Under the pieces are notes generated by a model. It did no database searches and was not told the DNA's origin. It worked only from the letters and a program-made list of their open reading frames with translations. Shown here one piece after another: positions 42,298 through 51,269 of a DNA stretch of 64,000 bases (its first letter is position 1; every line of letters starts with the position of its first letter). The DNA is from Hymenobacter duratus (GTDB taxonomy: Bacteria > Bacteroidota > Bacteroidia > Cytophagales > Hymenobacteraceae). The position numbers and the translations under genes are program-made. Where the stretch lies: contig NZ_JACWZZ010000002.1 of NCBI RefSeq assembly GCF_014698995.1, positions 124,001 to 188,000 of the forward strand, written 5' to 3'.

Positions 42298-45126
42298 TTA
42301 GTGCTGCACCACCAAGCGGGTGGTTTGCATCAGCTGGCCCGTGCTGACCCGCACAATGTATATCCCGTTCGCCAGGTCCTGTACCGGCAGCTGGAGCTGG
42401 TGCGCACCAGCAGCCTGCTTGGCACTTACTGTGATAGTCCGTACCGTAGAGCCCAGCATGTTAACTACCGCCACAGTAACAGGGGCCGCCGTAGCCAGCT
42501 CGTAGCGCAGGGTAGCGGCGGTGCTGGTAGGGTTGGGCGAAGCTGTCAGGCGCAGTGCTTCGGTAGCGCGCGGCTTGGTGCTGAGCACGCTGGCCTTTTT
42601 CACGAGCCGCGAAGTGTACACAGCATACTGGCCCGGCTGCAGTGCAACAGGCGCTGTGGTATTCGTGACCGTGATACTGTCGCCGGTGAGGTAGTTATAC
42701 CACTTGCCCACGCTCTGGAAAGCCGGGTTAACGCTCTGCGTTGTCACGTCGAAGTTGCCAATAACGGTGATATTCTGCGCAGCGCTGCTGAGGTGAATCG
42801 TTTTGGTGGCACCGCCCACGCTCTGCGTAAACGTGCCGGTTTCGAACACCGGATCCGCCTTTTTGAGCGCAATCAGATAGCGGTAGGTGTCGTAGAGCTT
42901 GCGGCGCGCCGGGTCTTGGTAGTAGTTCCACCGAATCGGCTTGTTGCCGGTGCGGCCGTTGAAGTCGATGTTTACGTCGTAGCCTACTTCGCCAAACTGC
43001 CACACCATTTTGGGGCCGGGCACCGTGAAGAAGAAAGCGGCGGCGGCTTCGCTACGGGCCAATGCCGTATTCAGGTCGCGCGGGTTGTACGCCGGGTTCA
43101 GCTGGTTGCCGAACGTGAGGTTCTTGTACATCTGGCGCTCCTCATCGTGGCTTTCCATATAGGTCACCAGATGCGGATTGTTCCAGGTGCGGGCGCCGTA
43201 GTAGCCACCGCTCAGGTCGGAGCTGCCCACGAAGCCCATAGTGGCCTCGCTGTAGTTGAAGTTCATGTTGCCCCACAGCATCATGCCTGCATCGGCCAGC
43301 ACCTTTTCCTCGGTGTTGTCGGCAAAGTGCTCCAGAATGCAGTACACAGTGGGGTCAATGGCCGTCAGCTGGCCGTATATGCGGTTCCAGATGTTGACGC
43401 GCGACTGGTCGTACTGGCCCCACTGGCCAACATTGGAACCGGAGTTTACCTGCGTGAAGCCTTTGCTCAGGTCGAAGCGGTAACCGTCGATTTTGTATTC
43501 CTGCAGCCAGTGCGCATTCACTTTCTCCACGAAATACTGCGTGAACGGGCTTTCGTGGTTGAAATCGTAGCACACATTGAAGGGGTGCGTGGCATCCTGG
43601 TTGAACCAGGGCGAGTTGGCAGCGGGCTTGCCGGTGGTGCCATCGAAGTACATCTGCACCATGGGGCTCTGGCCGCAGCTGTGGTTGAGCACCATGTCCA
43701 TGATGACGGCAATGCCGCGGCGGTGGCACTCATCGATAAATTGCTTCAGCTCGTTTTTGGTGCCGTAATACTTGTCGGGAGCAAAGTAGAAAGAAGGGTT
43801 GTAGCCCCAGCTTTCGTTGCCCTCAAACTCGTTGAAAGGCATCAGCCCGATGGCATTCACGCCCAGGCGCTGCAAGTAGTTCAGCGTGTCGCGCAGGGTC
43901 TGGTAGTCGTGGCGGGCAATGAAGTCGCGCACCAGCAGCTCATAGATTACCAGGTCGGTTTTCTTGGGCTTCTGGAAGTTGTTCACCTGCCACTGATACG
44001 CCGTCTGGGCGGTTTGCAGCACCGACACAATGCCCGTGGTGCGGCCCGTTGGGTAGGGCTTCAGGTTCGGATACGTGACGGCCGGAATAAACGAGTCGTT
44101 GTTGGGGTCGAGCACCTTCTCAGTGTAGGGGTCGGCGATGCGCAGCGTGCCGTCCACGAGGTATTGGTAAGCGTACTCTACTCCGGGCGTAAGGCCATTG
44201 ACCTGAATCCACCAGCGGGTGCCGTCGGGGGTTTTGTTCATATAGGCCGCGTTTTCAACCTGCCAGTTGTTCCACTCGCCGAGAGCATACACAAACTGCT
44301 TGTTGGGGGCGGTCAGGTTCAGAATTACTGAGGTGCCACCGTTCAGATAAGTCACGCCATCTTTGGCACCGGCAGGCAGCGCGGCTACGTTTACGGCGGG
44401 GCGCACCACAAACAGTAAGGAGTCAGACACCTGCTGGGCGCCGCTGCCGGCCACCAGGCGCACTACGTTGCGGCCGGTTTGGGCAGCCGTAACGGTTCCA
44501 GTGAGCGTGGTGGCGTTGGCCTGCTGCGTCACCAGCGTATTGTTCAGGTACAGCGCCAGCGCGGTACTGGCCGAGGCCGTGCCGGTTACGCTCAGCTGGT
44601 CGTTAAGATTCAGAAACAGCGGATTGCCGCCGCCGGGCACTACCGGATTGGTGATGCGCACGGTGAGAGCCGAGCTCTGCTGCACATCCACGAAAATGTC
44701 GGAGCCGCCGTTGCCGCGGCCCACCACGGAGCCGTTGGCATTCTTGAAAATCATGGCCAGCTTCAGAATCTGCTCGCCGGCCGGCACGCCGTAAAAGCTA
44801 CGGGGCGTGAAGCTGATGGTGTACAGATTGGGGTTGGAAGAGCTGCGCGTCATCTGGGCCGCCGGGTCGGCGGTATTGAACGACGGGCTTTTCACGTATT
44901 TCCAGTCCGAGTTGTTCGTGCTGTTGTTGGTGATAACGCCCGTCCAGATATAAACCGGCCCCGTAAATCCGGCTAATGCTGCATTGCCTTGTGAGGCGTC
45001 AAAGGTCAGCGTGATGGGGGTAGTATCCTGAAAGAATACGGGTTGAGTGCTCACTACCTGGGCCTGCAAAACCGGCATTCCGGCCAACAGCGCCACAAGA
45101 CTGAGTAACAGTCGAAGTGTTTTCAT
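42298..45126 (-). CDS. Secreted GH13 alpha-amylase with T9SS sorting domain
   Basis: 942 residues with signal peptide (MKTLRLLLSLVALLAGMPVLQA). Two beta-sandwich domains cover about residues 25-240, and a CBM48-like domain (FVYALGEWNNWQ) about 255-345. The GH13 barrel starts near 390 with region I DMVLNH, nucleophile Asp552 in GYRFDLSK, acid Glu599 in CILEH and Asp661 in ESHDEER. The C-terminal 80 residues are a type A sorting domain (ASPNPTSTAATLRYEL, DLANGIYIVRVSTG). It is expected to cut alpha-1,4-glucans outside the cell for uptake by the SusCD pair. Confidence 0.95.
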   Translation of the reverse strand: MKTLRLLLSLVALLAGMPVLQAQVVSTQPVFFQDTTPITLTFDASQGNAALAGFTGPVYIWTGVITNNSTNNSDWKYVKSPSFNTADPAAQMTRSSSNPNLYTISFTPRSFYGVPAGEQILKLAMIFKNANGSVVGRGNGGSDIFVDVQQSSALTVRITNPVVPGGGNPLFLNLNDQLSVTGTASASTALALYLNNTLVTQQANATTLTGTVTAAQTGRNVVRLVAGSGAQQVSDSLLFVVRPAVNVAALPAGAKDGVTYLNGGTSVILNLTAPNKQFVYALGEWNNWQVENAAYMNKTPDGTRWWIQVNGLTPGVEYAYQYLVDGTLRIADPYTEKVLDPNNDSFIPAVTYPNLKPYPTGRTTGIVSVLQTAQTAYQWQVNNFQKPKKTDLVIYELLVRDFIARHDYQTLRDTLNYLQRLGVNAIGLMPFNEFEGNESWGYNPSFYFAPDKYYGTKNELKQFIDECHRRGIAVIMDMVLNHSCGQSPMVQMYFDGTTGKPAANSPWFNQDATHPFNVCYDFNHESPFTQYFVEKVNAHWLQEYKIDGYRFDLSKGFTQVNSGSNVGQWGQYDQSRVNIWNRIYGQLTAIDPTVYCILEHFADNTEEKVLADAGMMLWGNMNFNYSEATMGFVGSSDLSGGYYGARTWNNPHLVTYMESHDEERQMYKNLTFGNQLNPAYNPRDLNTALARSEAAAAFFFTVPGPKMVWQFGEVGYDVNIDFNGRTGNKPIRWNYYQDPARRKLYDTYRYLIALKKADPVFETGTFTQSVGGATKTIHLSSAAQNITVIGNFDVTTQSVNPAFQSVGKWYNYLTGDSITVTNTTAPVALQPGQYAVYTSRLVKKASVLSTKPRATEALRLTASPNPTSTAATLRYELATAAPVTVAVVNMLGSTVRTITVSAKQAAGAHQLQLPVQDLANGIYIVRVSTGQLMQTTRLVVQH

Positions 45127-45320
45127 GAAAAGTTGAATTGGGAATTTTTAGAACAAGGACAAGAACCAGTGGTGCTGCATTAACCGATTTAACAAAGCAA
45201 CCTCCCCATTTCAGTGCAAAGGGGCATTAAAGATACATTGCACGTCGGTATTTATACAAGCCACAAAAGGCTTTTATCGTAGCTTTAAGCCCATTTTAAC
45301 CTGCTGCCGCGCCTGCCCTG

Positions 45321-46316
45321 ATGCTGTTCTTTTCTCTGCTTTCCTGGTTTGGCTTGCGGTTCCGCAGAAACGGGTGGCTGGTGAGTGCTGCCTTACTCGT
45401 GGCAACAGCACCGACGCTGGCACAACCAGGCATGCCTGCAGGGCCCGACACCGCACAAATCCTGCGGGCGCCTTCCATCGCCTCTGCCAGCAACGCTCTT
45501 GACAGCAGCCGCCTGAACCGGCGGCTCCCACTGCTGGCGGGCGGGCTGGCCGTGACCTATACAGGATTAATGTATGGGCTTAGCAAGAGCTGGTACACCG
45601 GCGAACGGGTGCCACTGCACTGGTTCAACGACCTGCCGGAGTGGAAGCAGATGGACAAAGCCGGGCACTTCTGGGGCGCGTTTCATCAGAGCCGGGGTGC
45701 GGTGGATATGCTGCGCTGGGCCGGCGTGCCGGAGCGGCGCGCCCTCTGGTACGGTGGCTTCGTGGGGTTTCTGCTCCAAAGTCCCATTGAGCTGCTGGAT
45801 GGCCGCGACCCAGCCTATGGTGCTTCGGCCACTGATCTGGCAGCCAATTTTCTGGGCTCAGCGGGCCTTATTGGGCAGCAGCTGGCCTGGGGTGAGGTGC
45901 GCATCATGCCCAAATACTCGTTCCACACTACCCGCTACGCTCCCATGCGCCCCAACGTGCTGGGCCGCAGCCTGGCCGAGCAGCACCTGAAAGACTACAA
46001 CGGCCAAACCTATTGGCTGTGCGCCGATGTGGGCGCCTGGCAGCCGGCTACCTCGCGCTGGCCCCGCTGGCTGCAGCCGGCCGTGGGCTACGGCGCCCAG
46101 CAGATGCTTTACAACGACCCGGCTACCAACGCCGCTGCCGGTCTGCACGCGTATCGCCAGTACTATCTGAGCCTGGACGTTGACCTGCGCCGCATCCCGA
46201 CCCGTAGCAAACTGCTGCGGCGCGTGTTCTACGTGGCCAGCATCTTCCATCTGCCCGCCCCCGCCCTCGAATGGAACCCGCGGCGCGGCCTGGTGATGCA
46301 CGGGCTTTATTACTGA
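45321..46316 (+). CDS. DUF2279 family membrane or envelope protein
   Basis: 331 residues. An N-terminal hydrophobic segment (NGWLVSAALLVATAPTLAQ) is a probable signal peptide after a basic stretch. The DUF2279 core has LPEWKQMDKAGHFWGAFHQSRG, GFVGFLLQSPIELLDGRD and GASATDLAANFLGSAGLIGQQL. Homologues are annotated as YfiM-like lipoproteins, and the function is unknown. It diverges from the amylase gene. Confidence 0.75.
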   Translation: MLFFSLLSWFGLRFRRNGWLVSAALLVATAPTLAQPGMPAGPDTAQILRAPSIASASNALDSSRLNRRLPLLAGGLAVTYTGLMYGLSKSWYTGERVPLHWFNDLPEWKQMDKAGHFWGAFHQSRGAVDMLRWAGVPERRALWYGGFVGFLLQSPIELLDGRDPAYGASATDLAANFLGSAGLIGQQLAWGEVRIMPKYSFHTTRYAPMRPNVLGRSLAEQHLKDYNGQTYWLCADVGAWQPATSRWPRWLQPAVGYGAQQMLYNDPATNAAAGLHAYRQYYLSLDVDLRRIPTRSKLLRRVFYVASIFHLPAPALEWNPRRGLVMHGLYY

Positions 46317-46453
46317 GCGGCCGGCAACGAAAGGCGCGGGCAGACACGGCGTTTCGCGGTGGGGCGGCGTAAGCAGGGAAATAACCGTAGGCCGGAGCCA
46401 AGTCCCGGTTACCTTTGTTGCTTTCCCACACTTGACCTGATACCGCTACCACT

Positions 46454-47557
46454 ATGAACGTAGGAGACCGAGTGCGCCTGTTAACTGGCCGCGAACAAGG
46501 CATTGTTACCCGTCTGCTCAGCGACGAGCTGGTGGAAGTAGCCATTGATAACGATTTTACTATTCCGGTGCTGCGCCGCGAAGTGGTGGTAGTAGCCGCC
46601 GAAGAAGACAAGGCTTTCGGCCGCCAGGGCCCGGCGCCCGTATCGCCGCACCGTGCCAAGGCCGGTAAGCACAAGCCCACCAAGCAGGCACCAGTTGCTG
46701 CTCAATCGGAACGACCGGCTGCTGCCAGTGCGCCCGAGCAGCCCGCGCCGCCCAAAGCCACTGTGCCCCAGCCCGCCGCCAAAGGCCTTTATCTGGCTCT
46801 GAGCCATCAGTCGCCGGAGCTGCTGTCGGTGCACGTCATCAACCACACCGACCGGGACGTGCTCTACACCTACGGCGAGGAAAACCAGGGTCGCTACCGC
46901 GGACTGCGTTCCGACAAGCTGGGCGCCAAGGCCGTGAGCGGCGCGCTGGCCCACCTGCACCTCAAGGATTTCGACCAGTGGCCAGCCGTGGTAGTGCAGC
47001 TCCTCCCTCATCAGGTGAACGGCGACACGGCCTACGAGCTGCTAACTAAGCGCACCCAGTTCAAAGCCGCCAGCTTCTATAGCAGCCGCCGCGAAGCCCC
47101 GGTGCTGGGCCGCGAGGCCTATCTGTTTCAATTGGATGAGAAGCCCGCCGCGCCCGTGGCTATTGCGCCTGAGAAGCTGGCCGAAACGCTCCAGGCCCAG
47201 CTCACGGGCAACGCGCCCGCCAAACCCGCTGCCATAGCCCCGACACCCGAGCCCGCCAAAGCCATCAAGGCCCCGCCCCACGAGCTGGATCTGCACCTGG
47301 AAGCCCTGCGCCCGGAAGGTGGCGAGGAACTGAGCAACACGGCCATCCTGAAGCTGCAGCTCGAAGCCTTCGAGGATGCACTGAGCCGTGCGCTGGCCAC
47401 CAACATGCACGAAATCGTGTTTATTCACGGCTCGGGTAGCGGTACGCTCCGCAAAGAAATTCATAAGCTGCTCAGCCGCAACAAGGACATCAAGTTCTTC
47501 GAGGACTCGCAGAAGGAAAAGTTCGGCTACGGCGCTACGCTGGTCCGACTGAAGTAA
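46454..47557 (+). CDS. DUF2027/Smr-domain protein
   Basis: 367 residues. Residues 1-50 are a KOW/DUF2027-like start (MNVGDRVRLLTGREQGIVTRL). A Pro/Ala-rich linker follows, then a beta domain (LYLALSHQSPELLSVHVINH) and a second Ala/Pro linker. The C-terminal 85 residues are an Smr domain as in MutS2 (ELDLHLEAL, IVFIHGSGSGTLRKEIHKLL). Smr domains bind branched DNA or act on RNA as nucleases. This architecture without MutS is typical of Bacteroidota. The role is unproven. Confidence 0.82.
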   Translation: MNVGDRVRLLTGREQGIVTRLLSDELVEVAIDNDFTIPVLRREVVVVAAEEDKAFGRQGPAPVSPHRAKAGKHKPTKQAPVAAQSERPAAASAPEQPAPPKATVPQPAAKGLYLALSHQSPELLSVHVINHTDRDVLYTYGEENQGRYRGLRSDKLGAKAVSGALAHLHLKDFDQWPAVVVQLLPHQVNGDTAYELLTKRTQFKAASFYSSRREAPVLGREAYLFQLDEKPAAPVAIAPEKLAETLQAQLTGNAPAKPAAIAPTPEPAKAIKAPPHELDLHLEALRPEGGEELSNTAILKLQLEAFEDALSRALATNMHEIVFIHGSGSGTLRKEIHKLLSRNKDIKFFEDSQKEKFGYGATLVRLK

Positions 47558-47639
47558 GCAGAAATAATATAATTGTGCCTTGAGAAGCTGTTTTTGGATA
47601 GTTTTTCAGGGCATAATTATTTGTAATACTCTCTTGCTT

Positions 47640-48167
47640 ATGCATACTGGTTTTCGATATTCTACTCGCCACATACATTTTCATCTTTTATTATTCCTGC
47701 TCCTAATCAACTGCCTCCTGCCTGGCTGTATGGCGGTAAAGCATTACTCAATAGTATCACCGAAGCAATTGGGCCTCAATCAAATTCAACTTCGGCGGCT
47801 CAAAAAATTTGTAGGCCAGCAAGACAGGGATAACTGCCGCGACACTAAGCGTTACAACAGCGCTTCTTTTTACTTTTTTTCGCCCAAAGTAACATCAGCA
47901 GATTATATAGGCCTTGTATCCGTCAATCCGCGCAACAGTTCCCACAGTTCCACGATGTACTTCATAAATGGAAAGCGCCGTATGACCCCGCTTGACTTGA
48001 AGCTAACCAAGTGCGGGCCAATAGATTACATTGCCTCTGTTGACACTACGGCAGAAAAGAGAAGACGAGTTCAGGTTGTTGAAACTGCGCTACTACGTCA
48101 CACGAATGAGTTACCGGATAGTCTTCAGCAGCAGATTAGACAATATTTTCAGTTTTTCTACCGATAG
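47640..48167 (+). CDS. Hypothetical lipoprotein, AT-rich
   Basis: 175 residues from ATG 47640. The frame is open to a TTG at 47580, but the ATG is preferred. The signal region HFHLLLFLLLINCLLPGC ends in a lipobox. The rest is basic and polar with no family recognised (ASFYFFSPKVTSADYIGLVS). Base composition and codon use are clearly more AT-rich than the flanking genes, which suggests recent acquisition or relaxed constraint. It ends 9 bases before the M1 peptidase gene. Confidence 0.6.
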   Translation: MHTGFRYSTRHIHFHLLLFLLLINCLLPGCMAVKHYSIVSPKQLGLNQIQLRRLKKFVGQQDRDNCRDTKRYNSASFYFFSPKVTSADYIGLVSVNPRNSSHSSTMYFINGKRRMTPLDLKLTKCGPIDYIASVDTTAEKRRRVQVVETALLRHTNELPDSLQQQIRQYFQFFYR

Positions 48168-48176
48168 TTTCCTCGC

Positions 48177-50039
48177 ATGAGATTTCCTGCGCTTCTCGCC
48201 GCTTCCCTCCTTTCCATTTCTGCGCTGTCTCAGCAGCTGCCGGTGCCGCTCAACCTGCAGGCTACCTACGCCAAAGGCACCCGCTCCGAAACCGGCGCGC
48301 CCGGCCCCAGGTACTGGCAGAACACCGCCGACTACGATATAGCGGTGCGTTTCGATCCGGCCACCCGGCGCGTGGCGGGCACCGTGGATATCAGCTACCA
48401 GAATGCCAGCCCCGACTCGCTGCGGCAGCTGCAGTTCAAGCTTTACCCCAACTACTACCAGAAGGGCGCGCCCCGTGCCGGCCGCATTGCGCCGGAAGAT
48501 GTGAATGAGGGCGTGCAGATAGAAAGCCTGAGCCTCGACGGACAGCCGCAGGACGTAAGCAAGCTGCGCATTCAGGCCACCAACCTGCCCGTGCGGCTGC
48601 CGAAAGCTCTGGCTTCGGGCCGCGCCATCAAGATGCGGGTGGCGTATTCCTACACGCTCAACAAAGGCTCCCACATGCGCACCGGCGAGGTGGAGCCCAA
48701 CGCGGCTTTCGTGGCCTATTTCTTCCCCCGCGTGGCTGTGTATGATGACATCGACGGCTGGAACGAGTTTGCCTACAATGGCTCCCAGGAGTTCTACAAC
48801 GACTTCTGCACGTTCCGGGCGGCCATTACGGTGCCGCGCAACTTTGTGGTGTGGGCCACCGGCGACCTGCAGAACACCGACCAGGTTCTGACCAAGAAAT
48901 ACGCCAAGCGCCTCCAAGACGCGGAGCGCAAAGACGTCATTGCTACCATCATCAGTGAAGCCGACCTGCAGCGCCAGGACATTACGGCCGCCAACGCCGA
49001 AAACACGTGGCGCTTCGAGGCGAAGAACGTGACAGATTTTGTATTTGCCACCACCGACCACTATGTGTGGCAGGCCAGCAGCCTCATGGTGGACCCCGCC
49101 ACCAAGCGCCGCACCCGCGTTGATGCGGTGTACAACCCCAAGCACAAGGATTTTGAGGAAGTGGTGCAGTTCAACCGCCAAACGGTGCAGGCCATGAGCT
49201 ACACGTTTCCGAAGTGGCCCTTCCCCTACTCCCACGAAACCGTGTTCGACGGCCTCGACCAGATGGAGTACCCGATGATGGTGAACGACAACCCCGTAGA
49301 AACCCGCGACGACGCCATTACCCTCACCGACCACGAGGTATTTCACACCATGTTCCCGTTTTATATGGGTACCAACGAAACCAAATACGGCTGGATGGAC
49401 GAGGGTTGGGCCACCATCGGCGAGTGGATTATTTCGGGCATCATCAAGCCCGGTTTCGAGGACGACTATGGCGTGGAGCCCTACGCCAAAGGCTCGGCGC
49501 AGGAGTTCGATGTGCCTATCACCACGCTCAGCACCCAGCAGACCGGCACGGCGTTTTTCCTCAACTCCTATCCCAAGCCCGCGTTGGGCTACCTCTACGT
49601 GAAGGATTTGCTCGGTGATGAGCTGTTTACGAAGGCGCTGCACACCTACATCCGCAACTGGAACGGCAAGCACCCCATGCCCTACGACTTTTTCAATTCG
49701 ATGAACACGGGCGCGGGCCAAAACCTGAACTGGTTCTGGCAGCGCTGGTTCTTCGACGGCGGCTACCCCGACCTAGCCATTGCCAGCGTGAGCAAAACCG
49801 CCACTGGCCACGACATCCTCGTGCAGGCCAAAGGCACCAAGCCCGTCCCGATTGACCTGACCGTAACCTACGCCGACGGCAAAACCGAAAAGCTGCACCG
49901 CACCATAGCCGTATGGCAGGCCGGCAACTCCAGCGTGACCGTGCCGCTAGCCACCACTAAAGCCGTGAAGCGCGTGGAGTTGGGCAGCACCTGGGTACCG
50001 GACAAGAGCAAGGCTGATAATGTGTGGGAGGGGAAGTAG
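48177..50039 (+). CDS. Secreted M1-family zinc aminopeptidase
   Basis: 620 residues with a signal peptide (MRFPALLAASLLSISALSQ). The N-terminal beta-saddle is DYDIAVRFDPATRRVAGTVDISYQN. The zinc site is HEVFH (first His about residue 386) with the second Glu in YGWMDEGWAT. The exopeptidase GxMEN motif is replaced by FDGLDQMEYPMMV, as in many bacterial M1 relatives. It probably degrades peptides in the periplasm or outside the cell. Confidence 0.9.
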   Translation: MRFPALLAASLLSISALSQQLPVPLNLQATYAKGTRSETGAPGPRYWQNTADYDIAVRFDPATRRVAGTVDISYQNASPDSLRQLQFKLYPNYYQKGAPRAGRIAPEDVNEGVQIESLSLDGQPQDVSKLRIQATNLPVRLPKALASGRAIKMRVAYSYTLNKGSHMRTGEVEPNAAFVAYFFPRVAVYDDIDGWNEFAYNGSQEFYNDFCTFRAAITVPRNFVVWATGDLQNTDQVLTKKYAKRLQDAERKDVIATIISEADLQRQDITAANAENTWRFEAKNVTDFVFATTDHYVWQASSLMVDPATKRRTRVDAVYNPKHKDFEEVVQFNRQTVQAMSYTFPKWPFPYSHETVFDGLDQMEYPMMVNDNPVETRDDAITLTDHEVFHTMFPFYMGTNETKYGWMDEGWATIGEWIISGIIKPGFEDDYGVEPYAKGSAQEFDVPITTLSTQQTGTAFFLNSYPKPALGYLYVKDLLGDELFTKALHTYIRNWNGKHPMPYDFFNSMNTGAGQNLNWFWQRWFFDGGYPDLAIASVSKTATGHDILVQAKGTKPVPIDLTVTYADGKTEKLHRTIAVWQAGNSSVTVPLATTKAVKRVELGSTWVPDKSKADNVWEGK

Positions 50040-50087
50040 AACACTGAAACCCATATTTCCACCTCCCAATTACCCTATATCTAGACT

Positions 50088-51197
50088 ATGAGAATCAGCT
50101 GTAGCTGTACTTGTGCGCTGGGCTTTATGCTAAGCCTTTCCTTGTCTGTTCACGCTCAGAACCTACCCAATACAGCGTCATCTGCCAGTGCTCATACCAA
50201 GGTGTTCACGCTGGCAGGTGCCCCCAAACAAGCGGGTAGCATAGATGGTGGTGGCACAGAGGCGCGGTTCAAACGGCCAATGGGCATAGCCATAGCGCCA
50301 AACGGAGTAGTTTACATAGCTGACACAGAGAACCATACTATTCGCCGCATTACGCCTGCTGGCGCCGTTACTACGCTGGCAGGCACAGCAGGCAGCAAAG
50401 GCAGCCTTGATGGTAGCGGAGAAGCAGCCCGATTTTACCATCCGGTGGGCATTGCACTTGATTCTCAAGGCAACTTGTATGTCACTGACAGTGAAAACCA
50501 CACTATTCGCAAGATTAATTCGGCTGGTCTGGTAACGACTCTGGTCGGCACAGCGGGCCGTAAGGGCATTTCAGATGGCGCTGGCATACAGGCCAGCTTC
50601 AATTACCCGCATGGTATTGCAGTAGGCGCAGATGGTACTATCTATGTCACTGATACAGAAAACCACACCATCCGGCAGATTAGCAGCACGGGCGTAGTTA
50701 CTACACTAGCCGGCTCTGCAGGCAAAAAAGGAGCTCCCGATGGAACAGGCGCAGCAGCACTTTTTTACCATCCTTCCGGCATAGCCGTTACTGCCGAGGG
50801 CATCCTTTACGTAGCGGATAACGGCAACCATACTGTCCGTAAGATTAGCCGAAACGGCGCCGTAACCACACTCGCCGGAATGGCACGTAAGCGCGGCCAC
50901 GCCGATGGCACGGGACCAGCCGCCCGTTTTGACTGGCCAAACGGTGTGGCGGTCGATTCGCAAGGCCTTGTGTATGTGGCGGACAATGTCAACTCCATAA
51001 TTCGGATAATCACCCCTACCGGTGTAGTAACCACGTTGGTCGGCAAAGCACTCAGTTGGGGCAGTCAGGATGGAAATTCAGAAAGCGCGCGGTTCGAGTT
51101 TCCGTTTGGCGTAGCTGTTAACCCCTCCGGCAACATTATCTATGTAACTGACACTAAGAATCAAACAATTCGTCGCATTCAGCGTCCCCCGTTGTAA
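50088..51197 (+). CDS. Secreted NHL-repeat beta-propeller protein
   Basis: 369 residues with a signal peptide (CALGFMLSLSLSVHAQ). Six copies of a repeat of about 55 residues follow, each with a pattern like FKRPMGIAIAPNGVVYIADT-ENHTIRRI and GVVTTLAG..G, the NHL/SMP-30-like propeller. These domains bind proteins or ligands; no catalytic residues are evident. The DNA of the repeats is similar enough that unequal recombination could change their number. Confidence 0.85.
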   Translation: MRISCSCTCALGFMLSLSLSVHAQNLPNTASSASAHTKVFTLAGAPKQAGSIDGGGTEARFKRPMGIAIAPNGVVYIADTENHTIRRITPAGAVTTLAGTAGSKGSLDGSGEAARFYHPVGIALDSQGNLYVTDSENHTIRKINSAGLVTTLVGTAGRKGISDGAGIQASFNYPHGIAVGADGTIYVTDTENHTIRQISSTGVVTTLAGSAGKKGAPDGTGAAALFYHPSGIAVTAEGILYVADNGNHTVRKISRNGAVTTLAGMARKRGHADGTGPAARFDWPNGVAVDSQGLVYVADNVNSIIRIITPTGVVTTLVGKALSWGSQDGNSESARFEFPFGVAVNPSGNIIYVTDTKNQTIRRIQRPPL

Positions 51198-51216
51198 TCT
51201 ATAATAGATAGACCTG

Positions 51217-51258
51217 AAATTGAAAAGGCCAACCCAAATGGGTTGGCCTTTTCAATTT
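51217..51258. terminator. Bidirectional terminator between the NHL gene and porX
   Basis: AAATTGAAAAGGCCAACCC and GGGTTGGCCTTTTCAATTT form a perfect 19-bp stem with a 4-base loop between convergent stop codons. Confidence 0.92.
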
Positions 51259-51269
51259 GCGCTGTTTAA

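Noticed and set aside
42271..44331. 686-codon open frame on the plus strand
   Set aside because: It is antisense to the GH13 amylase, where the catalytic residues are in place. Long antisense frames are common in G+C-rich DNA.
48111..49721. 536-codon open frame on the minus strand
   Set aside because: It is antisense to the M1 aminopeptidase. The sequence is Val/His/Gly-rich without family features.
50088..51197. Repeated DNA in the NHL gene as a CRISPR-like array
   Set aside because: The repeats are in-frame protein repeats of about 165 bases with variable sequence, typical of a beta-propeller.
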